A stretch of 46,200 nt of DNA. It comes from Candidatus Poribacteria bacterium (GTDB lineage Bacteria > Poribacteria > WGA-4E > WGA-3G). A model generated the notes under the pieces. That model made no database searches. It saw only the letters and a list, made by a program, of their open reading frames with translations, and was not told where the DNA came from. The stretch is from NCBI GenBank assembly GCA_009839745.1, contig VXPE01000054.1, positions 52,075-98,274 of the forward strand, given 5' to 3'. This document shows, one piece after another, positions 38,340 through 46,200 of this stretch. The first letter of the stretch is position 1. Each line of letters opens with the position of its first letter. The translations under genes were made by a program, and so were the position numbers.

Positions 38340-40940
38340 ATGATGGAATTAAAAGTATATCAACAGAACGCACTGGACGCTTTTAGCCATTGGCTAGAGG
38401 CACTTGAGGAGACGCAGAACACCTCGAAAACCGCTATAGAGGCATTGAAACAAGCAGGGGTTGATAGCATTCCCGCCGAGTTGCAAAATTATCCCCAAAA
38501 TGCATGGCAGAATTTGAAACAGAACGACAGCGTTGCCCCAACTGCTGGCGAATACGTTACGCGCACCGATGACGCAAAACGTCCCATCCCACACGTCTGT
38601 TTTAAAGTGCCAACGGGTGGCGGGAAAACCTTGCTCGCAGCGGCCGCTTTGGAACGTCTCCATCGGCAGCGCGGGCTAACACTATGGATTGTGCCGACTA
38701 AGGCGATCTACGCACAAACGAAAACAGCCTTATGGAACAAGGAACACCCGTATCGTAAAATGTTGGAGCGGGCAAGTGCCGGTAGCGTCAAAATGCTTGA
38801 AAAGGATGACCCTTTCAATAGGGACGATATTGCTAATTACCTATGTGTTATGCTCCTTATGTTACCCGCGGCGAATCGACAGAAAGGTAGGGAGTTTCTC
38901 CGGATGTTCAAAGATACCGGGAAGTATCCGAGTTTTTTCCCTGACAGTGACGACATCTTCGGCGACGCTCGTATGCGAAATGAATATCCCGATCTGGAGT
39001 GTAAAAGCGAAAGGGAAGGTGGAGTCGTCAAGCAGAGTCTGTTTAACGTGTTTAAAATGCTCCGTCCTGTTATTGTTTTAGACGAAGCACATAAAGCATA
39101 CGGCGCGAGCAGACAGAAAGCAAACGAAGAATTTGCCCGCTCCATCAACCGCCTTGATCCTCGAATGATAATAGAGCTTTCCGCGACCCCTAACCGCGGC
39201 ATCAGCAATTTACTCGTTGATATTGACGGAACCGCCTTAAAAAAAGAAGAGATGATTAAGTTGCCTGTCCAAGTGAAATCCAATTCCAGGAAAAACGCAG
39301 AAACGACTTCTTGGAGAGACGATTGGCAATACACTTTACAGCAAGCAGTGGATGAACTCCAGCGACTCAATGATGCGGCAGAAGCCCTTGAAAACACCAC
39401 TAACCGATATATCCGACCGATCGCTGTCGTTCGCGTCGAGCGGACAGGCAAGGATCAGAGAGATGGCGAGCGTATCCATGCTGAGGATGTGCGCGAATAT
39501 CTCACGCGTTTAGGTGTGTCACCGGAAGCAATTCGCGTCAAATCCTCCGAAAACGATGAACTCCAAAACGAGGACTTGCTTTCTGAAATGTCGCAGGTTC
39601 GCTGGATCATCACAAAATCCGCACTCATGGAAGGGTGGGATTGTCCGTTCGCTTACTTGTTAGTAATGTTAGACAATACACAAGCACAAAAAGCAATCAC
39701 ACAACTTGTAGGACGTGTGATGCGGCAACCGCATGCACAACTTACAGGACAAAAAGCATTAGATCAGTGTTATGTCTATTGCAACAACACCGACGTGGGC
39801 ATCGCCGTCGAGCAGGTCAAAAACGGGTTAGAATCCGAAGGTCTCACCGGTTTAGGAGATGAGGTCGTTGGTGCTGCAGGCATACAGGAAATCGAGGATT
39901 TTCGCACACAAATCGTGAAGCGCCGAGCGCAATTTCAAGATCAGGCGATCTATTTGCCGGTGGTCCTCCATAGGGATGGAGACGCGTGGATTCAACTCAA
40001 TTATCAATCACATATTCTACCACACATAAAGTGGTCAGCGATTCAAGCTCCCACCCCAAATGCTTCTGCATCCGATAGTATGATATGGCAATCTGCAACC
40101 GTTGACGTTGGCGAGGCACCGCCTGTTTACCACCCTGATCAAGAACCCTATGTTGACAAAACAGTTGACATCTCCGATTTTGCGCGGCGTCTGTCAGACC
40201 TTTTGCCGAATCCGTGGCGAGCCGCTTGCATTGCATCGCAGATGCGCGAAAGTCTCAGACAAAGCGGCAAAACTGAAGAAGATATTTACGATAGACGTTC
40301 TTATCTCGTGCATGCGTTGCGGGAGCATGTAAAGCATGAAATCGAACAGCAGGCGGAGTGGGTATTTCGTAGAAAGTTGGATCATGGTGAAATCCGTTTT
40401 GACTTAGAGACAGAGGAACCTAATTACAAACTCCGATATCAGTATGAAATAGAGGTTAGAGCGAATGATAGACCACTCACAAGGTATGGTAGTCCTGTTC
40501 AACTCAGCCTCTTTGAACCCATATTTGAACAACATTTTGATAGCGAGTTTGAAAAGAAATTTGCGTATTATCTTGATGAACGTCGCGCCCTACAATGGTG
40601 GCATCGAATCGCTGTGCGTCAACGCGGAGAGTATTACGTGCAAGGTTGGAAACAGGGACGTATTTACCCAGATTTTGTTGCGATGACCCGCGAAATTGCA
40701 GGTGTAACGCGCGTATTGATTTTCGAGACAAAAGGAGAACACCTTGGAGGCAACCTCGATACTGAATATAAGAAAAAGGTCTTGAAAACTCTTGAAGATA
40801 CATTCAACAACGGCGGCACGATGATGGTCCGCGAAGGAACAACACGGGCAGGTATCTTTCAACTCGTATTCAGCGAGCAGGAGTTTCCAGAAATCACTGC
40901 GCGTCTGGGGGAGCATAACTTGACGGAGGCGGATAACTAA
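38340..40940 (+). CDS. Type III R-M restriction subunit (Res), helicase-nuclease
   Basis: 866 residues, the usual Res size. Superfamily 2 helicase motifs in order: PTGGGKT (91-97, Walker A), LDEAHKAYG (about 248, motif II), ELSATPNRG (motif III), and GWDCPFAYLLVMLDNTQAQ with QLVGRVMRQP (motifs V-VI). The C-terminal PD-(D/E)xK nuclease is YPDFVAMTR with FETKGEH (about 776-797). It translocates along DNA after Mod finds its site, and cuts when two sites meet head to head. Two ATGs (38340 and 38343) follow AAGAGGTGGAATT. It is intact; its stop TAA is formed by the left end of the inserted element that follows. Confidence 0.92.
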   Translation: MMELKVYQQNALDAFSHWLEALEETQNTSKTAIEALKQAGVDSIPAELQNYPQNAWQNLKQNDSVAPTAGEYVTRTDDAKRPIPHVCFKVPTGGGKTLLAAAALERLHRQRGLTLWIVPTKAIYAQTKTALWNKEHPYRKMLERASAGSVKMLEKDDPFNRDDIANYLCVMLLMLPAANRQKGREFLRMFKDTGKYPSFFPDSDDIFGDARMRNEYPDLECKSEREGGVVKQSLFNVFKMLRPVIVLDEAHKAYGASRQKANEEFARSINRLDPRMIIELSATPNRGISNLLVDIDGTALKKEEMIKLPVQVKSNSRKNAETTSWRDDWQYTLQQAVDELQRLNDAAEALENTTNRYIRPIAVVRVERTGKDQRDGERIHAEDVREYLTRLGVSPEAIRVKSSENDELQNEDLLSEMSQVRWIITKSALMEGWDCPFAYLLVMLDNTQAQKAITQLVGRVMRQPHAQLTGQKALDQCYVYCNNTDVGIAVEQVKNGLESEGLTGLGDEVVGAAGIQEIEDFRTQIVKRRAQFQDQAIYLPVVLHRDGDAWIQLNYQSHILPHIKWSAIQAPTPNASASDSMIWQSATVDVGEAPPVYHPDQEPYVDKTVDISDFARRLSDLLPNPWRAACIASQMRESLRQSGKTEEDIYDRRSYLVHALREHVKHEIEQQAEWVFRRKLDHGEIRFDLETEEPNYKLRYQYEIEVRANDRPLTRYGSPVQLSLFEPIFEQHFDSEFEKKFAYYLDERRALQWWHRIAVRQRGEYYVQGWKQGRIYPDFVAMTREIAGVTRVLIFETKGEHLGGNLDTEYKKKVLKTLEDTFNNGGTMMVREGTTRAGIFQLVFSEQEFPEITARLGEHNLTEADN

Positions 40941-41058
40941 TACCATTTCTGATTGAAATTGTAGCATAAACTTCAGTTCGTGCATGCTTGTAGCATAGAC
41001 TGTTAGTCTGTGCACTCAGGGGCTGCTAATGCAATATAAACTTTTAGAAGTGGTATAA
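40938..41058. mobile_element. MITE-like 121-bp element after the Res gene
   Basis: Imperfect terminal inverted repeats: TAATACCATTTCT (40938-40950) and AGAAGTGGTATAA (41046-41058), 11 of 13 matching, with TA at both outer ends. Inside are two related units (tgtagcataaacttcagttc and tgtagcatagactgttagtc), the second with an AGACT-gtt-AGTCT hairpin. No coding capacity. Its left TAA is the stop codon of the Res gene. Bases 41059-41185 hold nothing beyond the AAGGAGAA Shine-Dalgarno of the next gene. Confidence 0.6.
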
Positions 41059-41185
41059 CTTTATAACGTAGGTCGCCGTATTTGTCCAATTGTGAGGATC
41101 GATAAAGGATTGTTTTATAAACCTGAATCTGTTAAACCTTATATCTTGGATATTGTGATAAAATGCGCAATAAGGAGAATATTGA

Positions 41186-42286
41186 ATGTCTAATACGACT
41201 CCACTTCGGACAGTGATCGTTGGATGCGGTATGATAGCGGCGGGAGGCTACCAGCCACGATGCCAAGCGTACCCACACCGTATTGAACTCGTTGGCTATT
41301 ATGACGAAGACGAGAGACGCGCCGCAGCATTGGCAGAACGCAACGGCGGACACGTTTACAAATCACTTGAGGAAGTGCTGAACGATCCAAATGTAGAAGC
41401 GATTGTGAATTTGACAATTCACATCTCCCACTATCCAGTTTCATTGGCAGCACTGAAAGCGGGAAAACACGTTTACTCCGAGAAACCGATTTCCATCCGA
41501 ACCGACGAGGCGAACGAACTCGTAGAAACAGCGGAAGCGATGGGATTAAAACTGGCGTGTGCCCCATCGGCGATTCTCGGTTACGTCCAACAGAACGTCT
41601 GGCAACGGATTCGTGAGGGTGAAATCGGTGATGTGATCTCTGCGATCGGGAACTTCGGGGGTCCCTTGGAACACTGGCATCCGAACGCAGACGCTTTTAT
41701 CATGCATGCGGGTCCCTTCCGAGATGTCGCGCCTTATCCGCTTACTGCGATGACAACGATGATCGCGCCGGTCAAAACCGTGCACGGCTTCGCACGCGTC
41801 GCTGTTCCGAAACGGATGTTGCACCAAGGTCCACGGAAAGGCACCGAATTTGAAGTAAATGAGAAGGATCACGGATTCGCTGTGCTTGAGTTCGAGAACG
41901 GCGCACACGGACTCATCTATCACAGTTTCACTGTCTCTTCTGGGATCCCACCCTACGAAATCCACGGCACGGCAGGTGGATTCTCCCTTCAGGCACACGA
42001 CGATGGACGCGGTATCCAAAAGTTCACGCCCCAAGATCGATGGCAAGCTGAAGTCTCGCCACCGAAAGCGTTTACCGGATTAGATTGGGGCAAAGGCGTT
42101 GCGGATTTCGCGGACGCAATCCGATCTGACCGAAATCCGCGCTGTAACGGCGCACAAGCACGACACGCCTTAGAGGTATGCGAGCGGATCATCGAATCGT
42201 CTGACGCGAGGAGACCTATCGATGTCGAGAGCCGTTTCCCGGCACCGCCGCCTGTCGACGATGTAGCACCGTGGGAAGATGCTTAA
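41186..42286 (+). CDS. Gfo/Idh/MocA-family NAD(P)-dependent oxidoreductase
   Basis: 366 residues. Rossmann start VIVGCGMIAAGGYQ; YSEKPIS holds the catalytic Lys; the C-terminal half has the alpha/beta substrate domain but a less standard active site (HNWHPNADAFIMHAGPFRDVAPYPL region; Asp and His present as RDVAPYP and HAG). Cytoplasmic sugar or polyol dehydrogenase by family; substrate unknown. Only distantly related to the member at 18607. AAGGAGAA lies 7 nt before the ATG. It faces the PIG-L gene, with a small hairpin (42295-42310) between the stops. Confidence 0.88.
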   Translation: MSNTTPLRTVIVGCGMIAAGGYQPRCQAYPHRIELVGYYDEDERRAAALAERNGGHVYKSLEEVLNDPNVEAIVNLTIHISHYPVSLAALKAGKHVYSEKPISIRTDEANELVETAEAMGLKLACAPSAILGYVQQNVWQRIREGEIGDVISAIGNFGGPLEHWHPNADAFIMHAGPFRDVAPYPLTAMTTMIAPVKTVHGFARVAVPKRMLHQGPRKGTEFEVNEKDHGFAVLEFENGAHGLIYHSFTVSSGIPPYEIHGTAGGFSLQAHDDGRGIQKFTPQDRWQAEVSPPKAFTGLDWGKGVADFADAIRSDRNPRCNGAQARHALEVCERIIESSDARRPIDVESRFPAPPPVDDVAPWEDA

Positions 42287-42294
42287 TATGAATC

Positions 42295-42310
42295 GGGAAT
42301 CGGAGTTCCC
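42295..42310. terminator. Small hairpin between convergent genes
   Basis: GGGAA (42295-42299), 6-nt loop, TTCCC (42306-42310), between the stops of the dehydrogenase and PIG-L genes. There is no clear T-run, so this is weak as a terminator. Confidence 0.3.
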
Positions 42311-42312
42311 TC

Positions 42313-45021
42313 CTACCGAAGGGTGAGCATGTTGATGAAAAGGCGGTACGCGCCTCCTACACCTGCTGGGAGTTGCCTATAGAAGGCGTAAGCGGCATAA
42401 GTGTAAGTGCCTTGTCCGTATTTCGCTGTGAGGAACCCGCCGTGTTGTGGCTCTTGCTCACGGTCGTTGCAGGTGAGGAGTGCCTGATAGTTTGCGTCCC
42501 ATTCGGTGAGGAATTTAGAACCACGCTCCTCAACCCATCCCTCGAAATCGGTCTCCGCAATTGGATTGGGATGCTGGAAGATCGGATGGTCGGGCATTAA
42601 AATCGTTACGTGGGCGTCCTCTTCGGAGACTTCCTCGGGTCGTCTGCCCATCGTATACGGATAGGGCCCAAAAGGCGCGGCATCAAATTCCGGGGTTTGA
42701 TATTGAACGATAAGGTTACCGCCGCCGTGCACGTAATCGAGGAGCCTGCTGTTATAGGCGATGAGATCCTGCCGAACGGCATACGCCCGGATGCCAATGA
42801 GGATCGTGTCAAATTGATTCAGATCGCCGGTGCGGAGTTCTTCTCTGTCGAGCATCTCCACGTCAATACCGATCTGCTGCAGTGCTTCGGGCACTCTGTC
42901 GCCTACCCCCATGATATACCCAACACTCACATTCGATGGGACTTTGAGTGGGATACTGTGAAGGGTCATGACAGCAGGGCGATACAGGTGCCGCGGTTCA
43001 AGGTCTGGATGGTCGATTGTCTGATAGCCGGTGGTATATTCCTCGCCATTGTATGCCGCGATTGCCTGGATCGTGTACTTTCCATCAACTTCAACATCCT
43101 TGGCAGATACCTGAAAAGCAAACATTTTGCTCGCCCCTTCGTGCGTAAACGCGAAAGGTGCGTTCTCAGGTGATGATCGCCATCCCTCTGGCAATTTGAG
43201 GGAAAGTGTGCCTTCTGCCACACCCTTTACATTATTTAGCATCTCCACTGTTGCGGTAAATGTTGTTTCTCCACTTGCCACATCGGGTTCGGAGATCGGA
43301 ATCACACCGATATGCGGTGAAACAGATACACTGATAGCAGGGGCGACCGTTAGCAAACGTCGTCTTTCCCCCCACGGTCTATTAATTGAAACGGTTTGTG
43401 CTGGCTGCGTCAGTGTAACGTCCACTCCATCTACGCGATAGGTTACAACGCCATTGACTTCAGGTGATGCGAAAGGGAGGAAGCGAAATTCAGGATGTTT
43501 CAGTGTATAGACAGCATCGTGGTATTCGGACACTCGGGTCCAATACGGTTGCGTGTAATCCACGTTCTGTGGCACTTGCACCTCAAACGCGATAGAGATG
43601 GGACCGTTCGTCCGAATAGGGACTATTTCTGCCCGATCCGAGTCCTTCTCGGCACGATGCACATTCCAACTTTCAGGAGTGTCGAGCCAAGCATTGACGA
43701 GTTCTGTAGCAACGGGACTGGGATTCACCATTCGCATCCCAATTGAAAATTTTTGTCCCGGAATTGCGACAGCGAAGGTTTCAGGAGAACGGAAAAATCC
43801 TTCTTGCGCGCCTTCGGGCTGGACGAGTACCTCCAACGAACAGCCGAGTGCAGTGTTCACAGCATCCATCAATTCCTGTTCTTTATTCTGGAGGAGAAAA
43901 AGCAGATGTGCGCGTATAGCGTCATCAAGGTCTACGCGCTGGAGATTTCCGATTAAGCCGCGAGCTGTTTTTAACCCGTTTGCGAGATGCGGAACGACTG
44001 TCCAAGGCTGGCGGGCATCATAATCACGAACTGCGGCATCAATGCTTTCTTGAAGTTGTGTGAATTCTGCGTCCAAGGCAGATGTGTTTGCCACCTTCGC
44101 CATGCCCTTAAGGGTCGTGTCAATCCCGTCAAAGAGACTCTCTTCGGGTTTTTCTTTTTCGGGGGTTAGGGTCGTATCCACTAAGCGTAATTCCGTAACG
44201 GCAGATCCCTTGGAGGCGCGGGTCTGTCCCATACCTTGTGACCGTTGGAAGCTCAGTCCCTGACGCGCAATTTGGGAGTATGAGAGTCCTAACAAGGCAT
44301 TATATTCACCTGTATCGATTTTTAGCATAGGTGTATCGGGCGTTTCAGTGTTACTGCGGCGCCATCTGGAACGCGAGATATAGAGTTTCTTCGGTTGCCA
44401 CGGGTGTAGCCCTTCAGAAAGGTGTTCCGGGAATCGATTCGCATCGCCTGCGGCACGGAACGCCTCCAGCGTCACGACCCCGGATACCTGATGGTGTCCG
44501 TGTCCATCTTGGCGATTGCCTTGAAACCGAGAGATGATAACATCGGGACGATAGAGACGGATGAGGCGCACCATATCCTCCAACAGCATCTGATAGTCCC
44601 ATTTTTCCAGGGTCTCGTCCAGTCGCTTGGAATACCCAAAATCGACAGCACTGCTGAAAAAGAGGTCGATACCGTAGTAGCGCACAGCGGCGAGATGCTC
44701 CTCGGTTCGGACGATACCCAGCGCGTCAAACAATTCGGGTCCGATAAGGTTTGCACCGCCCTCACCCCGCGTGGTTGAGTATAACCCTGTTCTGACACCG
44801 CGTGCGCGGCTGAGCCACGTTAACAACGCGCCGTTTTCGTCATCAGGATGCGCGACGGTGTGTAGAACGGTAGCAGTTGTCTGTAGACGTTGCAAGGCGC
44901 GCCAGGTTTCTGAAGCGTTTGTTGCTCCCGCCATTTCTCCCGTGTCTGCCATTGTCATATTCCCTCCTACTATTCCGAACAATGCGAAAACTAAAATTGG
45001 ACCTACGATTTTTCTGTGCAT
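42313..45021 (-). CDS. Secreted PIG-L family deacetylase with C-terminal GATase-like domain
   Basis: About 902 residues from ATG 45021 (GGAGAA upstream; TTG 45036 adds five). A signal segment (IVGPILVFALFGIVGG) precedes a LmbE/PIG-L zinc deacetylase domain: AHPDDE (Asp and His metal ligands) and DGHGHHQ. It should remove acetyl groups from N-acetylglucosaminyl conjugates. The middle (about 400-640) is beta-rich with Ig-like modules (FTATVEMLNNVKGVAEGTLSLKL). The C-terminal ~220 residues look like a class I glutamine-amidotransferase-like Rossmann fold (DTILIGIRAY, HGGGNLIVQYQTPEF) without an obvious catalytic Cys. Probably periplasmic or extracellular amino-sugar processing. Confidence 0.85.
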   Translation of the reverse strand: MHRKIVGPILVFALFGIVGGNMTMADTGEMAGATNASETWRALQRLQTTATVLHTVAHPDDENGALLTWLSRARGVRTGLYSTTRGEGGANLIGPELFDALGIVRTEEHLAAVRYYGIDLFFSSAVDFGYSKRLDETLEKWDYQMLLEDMVRLIRLYRPDVIISRFQGNRQDGHGHHQVSGVVTLEAFRAAGDANRFPEHLSEGLHPWQPKKLYISRSRWRRSNTETPDTPMLKIDTGEYNALLGLSYSQIARQGLSFQRSQGMGQTRASKGSAVTELRLVDTTLTPEKEKPEESLFDGIDTTLKGMAKVANTSALDAEFTQLQESIDAAVRDYDARQPWTVVPHLANGLKTARGLIGNLQRVDLDDAIRAHLLFLLQNKEQELMDAVNTALGCSLEVLVQPEGAQEGFFRSPETFAVAIPGQKFSIGMRMVNPSPVATELVNAWLDTPESWNVHRAEKDSDRAEIVPIRTNGPISIAFEVQVPQNVDYTQPYWTRVSEYHDAVYTLKHPEFRFLPFASPEVNGVVTYRVDGVDVTLTQPAQTVSINRPWGERRRLLTVAPAISVSVSPHIGVIPISEPDVASGETTFTATVEMLNNVKGVAEGTLSLKLPEGWRSSPENAPFAFTHEGASKMFAFQVSAKDVEVDGKYTIQAIAAYNGEEYTTGYQTIDHPDLEPRHLYRPAVMTLHSIPLKVPSNVSVGYIMGVGDRVPEALQQIGIDVEMLDREELRTGDLNQFDTILIGIRAYAVRQDLIAYNSRLLDYVHGGGNLIVQYQTPEFDAAPFGPYPYTMGRRPEEVSEEDAHVTILMPDHPIFQHPNPIAETDFEGWVEERGSKFLTEWDANYQALLTCNDREQEPQHGGFLTAKYGQGTYTYAAYAFYRQLPAGVGGAYRLFINMLTLR

Positions 45022-45083
45022 GAGAAGATTCTCCAAGGGAAGACGAGCGTATATTATTCACTGTATGGAAAGATCATGCGCTG

Positions 45084-45947
45084 CTATTTACAGAAATTCG
45101 CGCGGAGCATTTCCACGCTCTGTGGGACACCGATGTGTGCATCGGCTTTTCCTTCAAATTCAATGGATACGTATCCCCGAAATCCAACTTCTTTTAGAAT
45201 ATTGCCTATTTTAGCATAATCTAAATCCAATGTATACCATTCCCCGCCACCGTAATAGGTTTTGGCATGGACAAGCACTGCCTCATCTGCAATTTGTTCC
45301 AGTTTTTGATACGGATCTGACAGGAAATTTCCGCAATCCATTGTCACCTTCAGCCAGTCTGAGTCGATGGCAGCAACGATGCGATTGACCCCTTCAGGTG
45401 TACAGGTGAGTCCCCAATGGTTTTCGAGTCCAAGAACAACCCCGTATTTCTCGGCATCCGGGAGGCATTTTTCGATAGCGGCGATGACCCACGCAAACGC
45501 CTCGTCTTCTGTATGTCCGGGGAGTGTCGGTTCTTGTCCTTCGGTTTTCATCAATTCATCGAAAGAGGGAACAGTGCCCCAACGTCCTGAGTTGAGGCGA
45601 ATTGCGGGGATACCGAGTTCGTGTGCTAATCGGATGCAGTGAATCGTGTGATTTATATTTTTTTGTCGAGTTGCCTCGTCCGGGGAAACGAAGCCTTGAT
45701 GGATGGAGAGTGCGTATAGATCGAGTCCGTGAATGAAGGCGAGCCTTTTCAGTTTCTGCAGATACGGATTCGCTTCCGATGCCATCTGTTGATGTAAAAT
45801 TTCAATGCCATCGAGTTCAAGCCGTGCGGCTTCCTCAATGACGTGTTCAATCGGTACCCGTTCAGGTTTAAAATGCCAATAAGAGTAAGTGGATACACCG
45901 AGTTTGACACTCCCACGTCTAAAGTCATGGGATTCTTGCTTCTGCAT
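45084..45947 (-). CDS. Sugar phosphate isomerase/epimerase-like TIM-barrel protein
   Basis: 287 residues from ATG 45947, preceded by GGGAGG at ideal spacing; a longer in-frame reading to 45989 is unlikely. It belongs to the AP-endonuclease-2/xylose-isomerase-like TIM-barrel superfamily: GVSTYSYWHF at the start, DGIEILHQQ, GLENHWGLT, TMDCGNFL and GYVSIEFEG, with the metal-binding Glu, His and Asp of the family. It should isomerise or epimerise a sugar or inositol derivative in the cytoplasm, fitting with the neighbouring Gfo/Idh/MocA enzyme. Its Shine-Dalgarno lies in a hairpin at the end of the transposon that carries the TnpB fragment. Confidence 0.85.
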   Translation of the reverse strand: MQKQESHDFRRGSVKLGVSTYSYWHFKPERVPIEHVIEEAARLELDGIEILHQQMASEANPYLQKLKRLAFIHGLDLYALSIHQGFVSPDEATRQKNINHTIHCIRLAHELGIPAIRLNSGRWGTVPSFDELMKTEGQEPTLPGHTEDEAFAWVIAAIEKCLPDAEKYGVVLGLENHWGLTCTPEGVNRIVAAIDSDWLKVTMDCGNFLSDPYQKLEQIADEAVLVHAKTYYGGGEWYTLDLDYAKIGNILKEVGFRGYVSIEFEGKADAHIGVPQSVEMLRANFCK

Positions 45948-45953
45948 TTGTAA

Positions 45954-45987
45954 CCTCCCGCAAGTGGAGGAATTACACAAACTCCAC
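45954..45987. mobile_element. Hairpins at the right end of an IS200/IS605-type element
   Basis: CCTCC-N7-GGAGG (45954-45970) and, sharing bases, GTGGAG (45964-45969) with CTCCAC (45982-45987). They lie directly after the TnpB stop, where IS605-family right-end hairpins and the omega-RNA scaffold are expected. The isomerase Shine-Dalgarno falls in the first stem, which could limit translation of that gene. The exact element end cannot be set without the left end. Confidence 0.4.
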
Positions 45988-45994
45988 AAGCGTT

Positions 45995-46200
45995 TTAACT
46001 CTCCGCGTGCCCCGCGGCGAGCGTTCTTAAATTGAGTGCTGCGTTGACATCTCTATCAAGAAACGTTCCACAGCGACTACAATCATACTGTCTATCTGAT
46101 AGGGTTAAGTTGTCTTTCTTGTGTCCGCAACTGCTACAAATCTTTGAACTTGCGAAAAAGCGATCCGCCTGCACAATCGGGATACCCAATGCTTGGGCTT
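45995..46200 (-). CDS. tnpB: TnpB (OrfB) of an IS200/IS605-type element, C-terminal part
   Basis: Partial: the frame runs off the window at 46200; only the last ~68 residues are seen. It shows the zinc ribbon CSSCGHKKDNL, then CSRCGTFLDRDVNAALNL, which is the C-terminal signature of TnpB RNA-guided nucleases; the final RuvC Asp is in DRDVNAALN. TnpB uses an omega-RNA made from its own 3' end to cut DNA at the donor site and keep the transposon. Whether the rest of the gene and a TnpA partner are intact cannot be told here. Confidence 0.85.
   Translation of the reverse strand, partial: AQALGIPIVQADRFFASSKICSSCGHKKDNLTLSDRQYDCSRCGTFLDRDVNAALNLRTLAAGHAES

Noticed and set aside
1-46200. Avoidance of GAATTC sites as a sign of the EcoRI-like enzyme
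   Set aside because: Reading by eye I found GAATTC in several genes (for example 6622, 7040, 8224, 17659), so no depletion is evident; an exact count was not made.
1-46200. tRNA, rRNA, riboswitch or CRISPR array
   Set aside because: None was recognised on either strand by reading; a covariance-model search was not possible.

Overview
The window looks like a chromosomal stretch of an uncultured Gram-negative-type bacterium, most like Candidatus Poribacteria or a related lineage (inference from gene content, not from a marker gene). The pointers are several phytanoyl-CoA-dioxygenase-like (PhyH) oxygenases, Gfo/Idh/MocA dehydrogenases, paired amidohydrolases, a sugar-phosphate-isomerase-like TIM barrel, a PIG-L deacetylase, secreted proteins with a 'NYPNPFNP' FlgD/T9SS-like tail, outer-membrane barrel and lipoprotein genes, and many short dispersed intergenic repeats. 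The genetic code is standard: many genes end in TGA. I see no rRNA, tRNA or CRISPR array.

Layout. 1-5606 (minus strand): ZIP metal transporter, secreted glycoside-hydrolase-like protein, discoidin/NTF2-like lipoprotein and a PhyH oxygenase. 5640-8664: repeat, small orphan protein with its own promoter, a second PhyH and an amidohydrolase. 8801-12282: a defence island with an EcoRI-like restriction endonuclease and D12-class methylase, an HsdR-N-like nuclease, and a VapBC remnant collapsed by deletion. 12327-20147: second amidohydrolase, D-cysteine-desulfhydrase-like enzyme, GMC oxidoreductase, TPR protein, third PhyH, Gfo/Idh/MocA enzyme and QueF. 20353-26368: FG-GAP propeller protein, small propeller protein, QueG and PheA (chorismate mutase/prephenate dehydratase). 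26596-34700: a short DUF5069-like gene with an in-frame TGA, a UPF0182 membrane protein, a very large peptidase/TolB-propeller/BamA-like fusion and two envelope lipoproteins. 34803-40940: a promoter, a coiled-coil membrane protein and a type III restriction-modification pair. 41186-46200: Gfo/Idh/MocA enzyme, PIG-L deacetylase, sugar isomerase and the 3' end of a TnpB gene.

How it fits together. The PhyH, Gfo/Idh/MocA, amidohydrolase, GMC and isomerase genes suggest oxidative catabolism of diverse small organics and sugars. Three restriction loci show strong pressure from foreign DNA. QueF and QueG cover two steps of queuosine synthesis.

Two things stand out. First, the small gene at 26596-26841 has an in-frame TGA exactly where I expect a conserved Cys, a near-perfect Shine-Dalgarno, and a SECIS-like hairpin 19 nt after the TGA: a candidate selenoprotein. 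Second, a dispersed repeat family abuts genes so tightly that one end supplies the ribosome-binding site (leader CCGCAAGGAAAAATTAAAAA) and the other, or its reverse, supplies the stop codon (genes ending Phe-TAA). In at least two genes repeat sequence is now translated as protein.
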